This document shows positions 5,891 to 10,000 of a stretch of 10,000 nt of DNA, in pieces (position 1 is the stretch's first letter; each line of letters starts with the position of its first letter). Below the pieces are notes generated by a model. That model ran no database searches. It was not told the DNA's origin and saw nothing but the letters and a program-made list of their open reading frames with translations. The translations under genes and the position numbers were made by a program. Source of the DNA: Penaeus vannamei (Eukaryota > Arthropoda > Malacostraca > Decapoda > Penaeidae). Location of the stretch: NCBI RefSeq assembly GCF_042767895.1, contig NC_091555.1:14644975-14654974 (forward strand), read 5' to 3'.

Positions 5891-6008
5891 CGCAAAAGGT
5901 CATTATGCATCGACCTCGCCCGGAGAATAAACCCATTCAGAGGTCCTCGTTTGAGCGACATTCACCGCTTGCCGTTCACGAATTATCCCGTCCGGCGACC
6001 ATTGCCCC
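5891..6008. other. Unique island
   Basis: Mixed sequence with AAAGGTCA (half-site at 5897-5902) and TTATGCATC (5903-5911). AGGTC (5897-5901) and GACCT (5912-5916) face each other. An AATAAA at about 5926 has no supporting transcript features. No coding signal. Confidence 0.4.
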
Positions 6009-6095
6009 TTTCCCCCCCCCCTCCTTCCTACCCATCATCTCCCTCTCTCCCTCCAGCCCCCCGCCCATCCCCTCCCCCCCCCCCTCCCCTCCCGA
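6009..6095. repeat. C-rich polypyrimidine tract
   Basis: Poly(C) runs of 8 to 12 alternate with CTCC and TCCC. The complementary strand meets the G4 pattern, and this strand could form an i-motif. Confidence 0.75.
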
Positions 6096-6230
6096 CCCAT
6101 AGCCCACCGTCCGAGCATGACGACTCGCCGCGACCCGAGCCAGACTTGACCTATTAGGACCTATTGTCGGGGTCATTCTGCCACAATTACTCCAGTCACG
6201 CGGAACATTCTCGAGCCATATGTTCTCCTT
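6096..6230. other. Unique island with short direct repeat
   Basis: GACCTATT is repeated at 6148-6155 and 6158-6165. TGACCT (6147-6152) and GGGTCA (6170-6175) are nuclear-receptor-type half-sites. GGAACATTCTCGAGC (6202-6216) resembles a heat-shock element with its third unit imperfect. No gene. Confidence 0.45.
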
Positions 6231-6325
6231 CCTCCCTCTCTCTCCCTCTCCCCCTCTCCCCTCCCCCTTCCCCCTTTTGTCGACTCTCCCTCCCCTCCCC
6301 CTCCCCCCGCCCTTCGCCACTACCC
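6231..6325. repeat. C/T-rich tract
   Basis: CTCCC and CCCCT units, pyrimidine on the + strand, interrupted near 6276-6284 by TTTTGTCGA. Confidence 0.75.
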
Positions 6326-6349
6326 TCGGAAGCAGAGCGGCGGAACAAT

Positions 6350-6378
6350 GGGGGGCGGGGGGATGGGTATGGGGGGGG
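6350..6378 (+). other. Strong G-quadruplex motif
   Basis: Six G (6350-6355), C, six G (6357-6362), AT, three G (6365-6367), TAT, eight G (6371-6378). Four G-runs with loops of 1, 2 and 3 nt make this the best G4 candidate in the window. It lies where the + strand switches from C-rich to G-rich. Confidence 0.75.
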
Positions 6379-6427
6379 TAGAGATGGGCAGGCAAAGCGA
6401 AGTGAGTTGTCCGCATTGTTAGTCCAA

Positions 6428-6490
6428 AGAAAGGGAGGGGGTAGGGAGGGAGGGTAGGGGGAGGGGTAGGAAAGGGAAGGAGAGGTCAGA
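6428..6490. repeat. GGGA/GGGTA purine tract
   Basis: Imperfect GGGA and GGGGTA units on the + strand, ending near AGGTCA at 6483-6488. Confidence 0.75.
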
Positions 6491-6533
6491 ACTCAAGGTA
6501 AATGCGGAGTCAAGAGCATTAGGAAAAATAAAT

Positions 6534-6600
6534 ATAGACAGATAGACAGGTCGACTGATAGACAGATAGATAGATAAATAGAGAGAAGAGAAGAGGAAGA
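6534..6600. repeat. GATA/GACA microsatellite and GA tail
   Basis: GACA and GATA units at about 6536-6576 followed by GAGA/GAAGA. Confidence 0.85.
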
Positions 6601-6825
6601 CAGAAGGAGATTTCACAGGTGTCACAGAGGGAGAAAAATGGCCTTTCAATCTTTTTTTTTTTTTACTCTTTCGTATAACCTGACCTTAAAATAAACCATA
6701 ACTTAACATTTTGTGGCGAGGAGGAACTATGAAATAACCCATAAGCCCCTCGCTAGCATTTTCTTCTCCCTCCGTCTTGCAAGAAAGTGAAGAACTAGAA
6801 GAAAATGGCAGAGAAGGAAGAATCT
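6601..6825. other. Unique segment with a T run
   Basis: Mixed sequence. A T run lies at about 6652-6664, and TGACCT at 6680-6685 is an isolated half-site. No gene or RNA recognised. Confidence 0.4.
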
Positions 6826-7062
6826 CCCCTGCTGCCCTCCTCTCTGTCTCTCTATCTCGGTCTGTCAATTTCTCTCTCTCTCTCTCTCAGCCTCTCTCCT
6901 CATTTATCTACCTATCTTTCCCAGCCACCCCTTCCCTCCCTTATCTCTCTCTCTCCCTCCCTCCGTCCCTCTTCCTATCTCCCCCTCCCTCTCTCTCTCT
7001 CTCCCTCTCTCTCCCTCTCCTTCTCCCTCTCTCTCCCTCTCTTCCTCTCCTCCCTTCTTCAC
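6826..7062. repeat. CT/CCCT-rich polypyrimidine array
   Basis: CTCT runs at about 6870-6890 and CCCTCTCTCTC units from about 6950 to 7050. Two overlapping + strand frames stay open only because CT repeats lack stops. Confidence 0.9.
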
Positions 7063-7199
7063 CCGAGAGTCGAAGCGTATTCACAGAGCAGGACAAAATA
7101 GCACATATCCCATAGGTCGCGGGGCAATAAAACCGAAATTAATGGCCAACAAAACCAACACATGATAAGGGAAGGCGCGTGCACGATGGGCGTGGCCGC
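7063..7199. other. Unique island
   Basis: Mixed sequence. GGGCGTGGCC at about 7187-7196 resembles a GC/KLF box. No gene recognised. Confidence 0.4.
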
Positions 7200-7465
7200 G
7201 GTGGGCAAGGGGAAGAGGGGAAGGGAAGGGGGAAAGGGAGGGGAAGGGAAAGGGAAAGGGGAGGGGAGAGGGAAATGAAGGGAAGGGAGAAAGGAAGAGA
7301 GAAGGGAGATAAAGGGACAGGGGGAAAGGAGGGGAAAGGGGAGGGGAAGGGAAAAGGGAGGGGGAGAGGAAAGGGAGGAAGAGAAGGGAAAGGGGAGAAG
7401 GGAGGAGGGTGTGAGTGAATGATGATAAGAAGGGAAGGAAAGGGAAGGAAAGGAAGGGAGAGAAA
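7200..7465. repeat. Polypurine GGGA/GGGAAA domain
   Basis: Nearly pure G/A on the + strand, built from GGGGA, GGGAAA and GGAAG words, with a break at about 7408-7428. Many G3+ runs make G4 formation possible. Open frames on either strand are G/K/R/E- or P/S/L/F-rich artefacts. Confidence 0.9.
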
Positions 7466-7644
7466 CCCCATCAAAACGATCGTACCTATATATTAAAAAA
7501 AGAAGAAGAAAAAAAAAAAACATACCGAAACAATAAAAAAAACATTAACCCCCCCACAAATACATATAAAACAAACTCACAAACAAACAAACAAGCAAAG
7601 ACACGATACCCCCATCTTTCGGAAACCTTTCTCACCTGTCTTCT
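7466..7644. repeat. A-rich segment with AAAC units
   Basis: A runs at about 7494-7520 and 7535-7543, ACAAACAAACAAAC at about 7579-7593, then mixed sequence. No coding signal. Confidence 0.65.
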
Positions 7645-7700
7645 TCACCCCCCTCCCCCCCTCCCCCTTGCTGTCGTTCCACCCCCCCCCCCCCTCCTCC
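7645..7700. repeat. C-rich tract, G4/i-motif candidate on opposite strands
   Basis: CCCCCCTCCCCCCCTCCCCC followed by mixed bases and a run of about 14 C near 7682-7694. The complement has four or more G-runs with single-base loops. Confidence 0.7.
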
Positions 7701-7800
7701 GATCGCGTGTTGCTGGCTAGAATCCATAATAGCGAAAAGCGTTAAGATGGTTGTACTTGAAGACCGTCTCGAACACGTTTCCATCTTGTGTTTTTATTTT
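7701..7800. other. Unique segment with inverted repeat
   Basis: AAGATGG (7744-7750) is the reverse complement of CCATCTT (7781-7787). AGAC/GTCT lie back-to-back in the loop. Pairing between them is poor, so a stable long hairpin is unlikely. Confidence 0.35.
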
Positions 7801-7808
7801 CATTTATT

Positions 7809-7910
7809 CTATTTATTTCATTTAGCACATTCATTTATTCGTTTATTTATTTCATTTAACATATTAATTTATTCGTTTATTTATTTCATTTAACATATTC
7901 ATTTATCCGT
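7809..7910. repeat. 34-bp AT-rich minisatellite, three copies
   Basis: Copies at 7809-7842, 7843-7876 and 7877-7910 share TATTTATTTCATTTA at the left and ATTTATTCGT or ATTTATCCGT at the right. Divergence is a few substitutions per copy. The units themselves consist of TTTA/ATTT words, so this is a higher-order repeat grown from a tetranucleotide array. Confidence 0.9.
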
Positions 7911-8089
7911 TGATTTATTTACTTTTTTTTATTTACTCTTCTCTTTCTCTCGCTGGGGGTGAGATATCGAAAAAAAGCTTTTTGGATCTGAGTTTGATTA
8001 TTTATTTGTATGATTAAAAAACGAATGAAAGAAAAAATATGTATATATATACTGTGTATATAATGTTCTACGATTTATTGTATATCTTA
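7911..8089. other. AT-rich segment with TATA dinucleotides
   Basis: T-rich to about 7935, mixed to 8030, then ATGTATATATATACTGTGTATATAATG-type alternation at about 8038-8064. No gene. Confidence 0.5.
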
Positions 8090-8488
8090 CTTCACCTTTT
8101 TGTGTGTTTTCTTTCTCTTTTTACTACTTGTTTTTTGATCGTATGTATTTTTTGGTAGCTATAACAAAATTCCACATTCCCCCATTTCTCTTCCTCATAA
8201 ATCCGGTTTTGGATTCATCATCACGTTCATTCTCCTTTCTCTTTCTCTCCGTGTTATTATTGTATTTGTCTCTCTCCTCCCCTCGCGCCCTTCCTCCCCC
8301 ACCTCCTTTCCCCTAAATCTTGACATCCAAGTATTTCTCCGAAGCATTAAACCGTTTCCATTTTCCGCCTGGCGTTTCCCCCTTTCTCTCCACCTTTCGT
8401 TATCTCTTCACCTTTCCTTCTTCTCCCCTTTCTTTCCTTCTTCTATTTGTTCTCTGAACCTACGGACGTTTTCCCCCTTTCCTCCATA
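8090..8488. other. Pyrimidine-biased, largely unique segment
   Basis: The + strand is biased to T and C, with degenerate CTTTCTC and CCTCC words, most clearly at 8228-8310 and 8375-8455. The 70-codon frame at 8104-8316 is F/L/S-rich and resembles nothing I know; it follows the pyrimidine bias. The CCATTTTCCGCCTGGCG stretch near 8357 is the only clearly non-repetitive GC-rich patch. Confidence 0.5.
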
Positions 8489-8490
8489 AA

Positions 8491-8491
8491 T

Positions 8492-8541
<50 letters not shown>

Positions 8542-8544
8542 AAG

Positions 8545-8608
<64 letters not shown>
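8491..8608. repeat. (GA)n array with a phased decamer core
   Basis: GA repeats flank four identical, head-to-tail decamers AAAGAGAGAG at 8531-8570. The array then returns to pure GA to about 8607. It is followed by GGGTCA (8608-8613). Confidence 0.95.
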
Positions 8609-8611
<3 letters not shown>

Positions 8612-8804
8612 CAGAACGAATGAGAGAAATCGAGATGACAAGATGGAGAGAACAGGCAAGCAAGGGAACTACAAAGAACTAAAGAAAATGAGAGAGAGAA
8701 TAAGGATAAGAGAAAGAACATGAAAGTAGAAAACAAACTAAAAAAAACAAGACATCCAGAAAGCAAGAAAGCCCAAGAAAAGCAAAGAAAACGTACAAGA
8801 AAGG

Positions 8805-8807
<3 letters not shown>
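8609..8807. other. A/G-rich degenerate segment
   Basis: Purine-biased sequence with AAAGAA, GAACAA and AAGCAAG words between two GA arrays. Probably decayed repeat. No gene. Confidence 0.5.
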
Positions 8808-8840
<33 letters not shown>

Positions 8841-8880
8841 AAGAGAGAGAGAGGGAGAGAGAGAGAGAGAGAGAGGCAAG
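8808..8880. repeat. (GA)n microsatellite with GGGA interruptions
   Basis: GA units from 8808, interrupted by GGGAAA (about 8837) and GGGA (about 8852), ending at GGCAAGG near 8875. Confidence 0.95.
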
Positions 8881-9147
8881 GGAGCGCGAGGGCGAGAGAG
8901 CGACTTGCACACCACAAAAACCATCGTGTAAGAGGTGGCAAGAGAGGCGCGGGCCCCCAGACAGGCAACCTTGCGTGTTCCGTTTGTTGACTCTCTCTGC
9001 ATTATTAATACTCAACTCTTACCGCTTATTCAACACATAATAGAGGCCGAGCATGCCAGGGTTCTACTTATTGTGGTGCCCTCTAATGGCTGTTTGTTTT
9101 GGTCATTCACTCCAGATGCTTTTCCCCGAGCCCACACGAGCCAGCGA
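8881..9147. other. Unique island with CTCF-like motif
   Basis: Mixed sequence between GA and GGA arrays. A frame open on the + strand from 8935 to 9246 starts at a GTG and ends in an acidic E/D run encoded by the GGA array; I regard it as non-coding. CCAG at 9110-9113 preceded by a weak pyrimidine stretch could be a splice acceptor but has no partner. Confidence 0.45.
9075..9089 (-). promoter_or_regulatory. CTCF-like core motif, 14 of 15
   Basis: Read on the - strand the site is CCATTAGAGGGCACC. It agrees with the CTCF core CCASYAGRKGGCRSY at every position except the fourth (T where C/G is expected). CTCF and its core motif are conserved across bilaterians including arthropods. Binding is unproven. 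Confidence 0.3.
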
Positions 9148-9223
9148 GAGGAGGCGGAGGCGGAGGCGAAGGAGGAGGAGGAGGAGGAGGACGACGAGGA
9201 GGAGGAGGAGGAGGAGGAGGAGG
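9148..9223. repeat. GGA/GGC trinucleotide array
   Basis: GAGGCGGAGGCGGAGGCG then GGA repeats, with ACGACG in the middle (about 9191-9196). As a trinucleotide array it stays open in all three frames and gives E, R or G runs. An acidic coding stretch is possible in principle, but nothing around it supports an exon. Confidence 0.9.
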
Positions 9224-9400
9224 TGCCCGAGAGAGGGTTTTTGTGAAACCGCCTCTCTAAGATAGGTTGAGTTTCTCGCTTGTTGGTCTAACATTCATTT
9301 TTGCCGTTTTTTTTATCTCTATTCTTTCTTTTTTCTTACTCTTTTCTCTTTCTTTCTCTTTCCCCAAAATTCCGACCTCTTAGAACAATTGGAGAGTCTT
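9224..9400. other. T/C-rich unique segment
   Basis: Mixed sequence to about 9300, then T and CT runs to about 9365. No gene recognised. Confidence 0.45.
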
Positions 9401-9770
9401 CTATGGTCATTCTTGAAGGCGCGGGTCGACGCCTTCGCCCTCAGCCCTTTAATTTCAGGGATGAATGGAGTCTCTCGCTGCCTCTCGGCGCCCTTCGCTC
9501 CGCACAGGCGGCGGAGGGCGGCGGCTGCGGCGGGGAGAGGGGCCGCTGGCGACGCCATAACCCAAAATGCGACGCCACCATTCGAGGCAAGGAAGAGAAA
9601 AACACCCGCCGGAAAAGAGAATAAAGACCCAAAACGGCTTCATTCTTTCCATCGCGTTCGGCAGCAGCAGCAAAGCCCCGGCCATTCCTTGCCCCGCAAT
9701 GGCGCAAGCCCTGGACATTACCATGTTATAAAGCCCAAACAGCTACTCCACTAATACCGCCAGACCATCC
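9401..9770. other. GC- and CpG-rich block with a weak 97-codon open frame
   Basis: The only block in the window with high GC and many CpGs (densest at about 9500-9560). An ATG-initiated frame runs from 9461 to 9754 on the + strand. TTTAATTTCAG at 9448-9458 ahead of the ATG resembles a splice acceptor, and the -3 base is a purine. The predicted product has an R/A-rich segment (residues about 16-28), an RKRK basic patch (about 45-48) followed by a further K/R cluster, a short Q run (about 68-71) and no recognised domain. Against a gene: two reverse-strand frames are open over the same block, and no splice donor or polyadenylation signal was found. It may be a promoter-type CpG-rich region, part of an exon, or neither. 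Confidence 0.3.
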
Positions 9771-10000
9771 CGACCGCCACACCAGTCCGACACCCCATCA
9801 GTTAGGGCCGCCCGACAGATAGCCATCGCGTTACTCGAGCACTGACTACATTACCGACAAAATTGCCTGGTGATGTTTCCTCGATTAGCTTCCTAACAGC
9901 TGTGAGCTTAACCGGGCGATCCTCATCCTCGTGTTGATTGCAGTCTGTTTAATTCTGCAGATTCGGCGTTCATAAACACTCGCTCGGGCCGCCGGAGCTC
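9771..10000. other. Unique sequence to window end
   Basis: Non-repetitive, moderately GC-rich DNA running off the window. ACAGCTGT (9896-9903) is a palindromic E-box of the bHLH class, and TTTAATT lies at about 9948-9954. No open frame of note. It may belong to a regulatory or genic region beyond the right edge. Confidence 0.45.

Noticed and set aside
5926..5931. AATAAA as a polyadenylation signal (also near 590, 6690 and 9620)
   Set aside because: None follows a supported coding region.
5976..6416. 146-codon reverse frame
   Set aside because: It is G/R/E-rich where it crosses C-rich tracts and has no motif, splice signal or family resemblance.
8935..9246. Frame ending in a long acidic E/D run, like an acidic nuclear protein tail
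   Set aside because: It begins at GTG, not ATG, the acidic run is simply the GGA array, and no supported splice sites bound it.
9727..9733. TATAAAG as a TATA box
   Set aside because: The nearest arthropod-type initiator (TCAGTT at 9798) is about 70 bp downstream, too far from the usual 25-30 bp.
1..10000. tRNA, rRNA, viral-like or transposase sequence
   Set aside because: No T-loop GTTCGAnTC pattern, no conserved rRNA word, and no recognisable polymerase, integrase, transposase or capsid motif in any frame I read.

Overview
This window looks like intergenic or deep intronic DNA from a eukaryote with an extremely microsatellite-rich genome. By eye, well over half of the 10 kb is simple-sequence DNA: GA/CT, GGGA/CCCT, GGA, GAA, GATA/CTAT, GTAT, AAAC/GTTT, AATA, CA, homopolymer A/T and C/G runs, plus several short-period minisatellites. 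The density and motif mix resemble what has been described for decapod crustaceans, penaeid shrimps in particular. That assignment is an inference from style; no gene or mobile element here identifies a species.

I find no protein-coding gene, rRNA, tRNA or recognisable transposon. The long open frames translate to monotonous S/L/P or R/E/G strings because GA and GGGA tracts contain no stop codons, and they are not genes. The only open frame that is not pure repeat is a weak 97-codon candidate in a GC- and CpG-rich block (9461-9754). It has a possible splice acceptor just upstream, but other frames are open there too.

Layout, left to right. 1-400: a 37-bp minisatellite of seven copies inside a polypyrimidine tract, with similar short sequences on both sides. 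470-775: GTAT, CTAT and AATA arrays. 849-1430: a polypurine domain. 1490-1730: GGGA and (GA)38. 1796-1925: poly(A) and a Z-DNA-prone GC run. 1923-2160: a unique island with a perfect AGGTCA DR1. 2161-2425: GGGA/GA. 2545-2706: CT. 2881-3200: G-rich, GATA and AAAC. 3203-3798: a second purine domain. 3799-3960: a unique island with a 9-bp inverted repeat of CRE half-sites. 3961-4379: GTTT, CT, CA and A35. 4509-4710: CT. 4711-5215: a unique island with a perfect E2F-type site. 5216-6325: C/T-rich tracts alternating with islands holding clustered nuclear-receptor half-sites. 6346-6600: a strong G-quadruplex motif, GGGA and GATA. 6826-7062: CT. 7200-7460: purine. 7645-7700: C-rich. 7809-7910: a 34-bp minisatellite. 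8090-8490: pyrimidine-rich. 8491-8880: GA blocks with a phased decamer. 8881-9150: an island with a CTCF-like motif. 9148-9223: GGA. 9401-9770: CpG-rich block. 9771-10000: unique sequence.

The most useful reading is of a scaffold of non-B-DNA-prone repeats (H-DNA, G4, Z-DNA, hairpins) separating short unique islands of about 100-500 bp. Several islands carry unusually good matches to conserved transcription-factor motifs (E2F, DR1, CRE-like, CTCF-like, ATF4-C/EBP-like). The motif matches are visible in the sequence. That the islands are conserved regulatory elements is inference and would need cross-species alignment or chromatin data.
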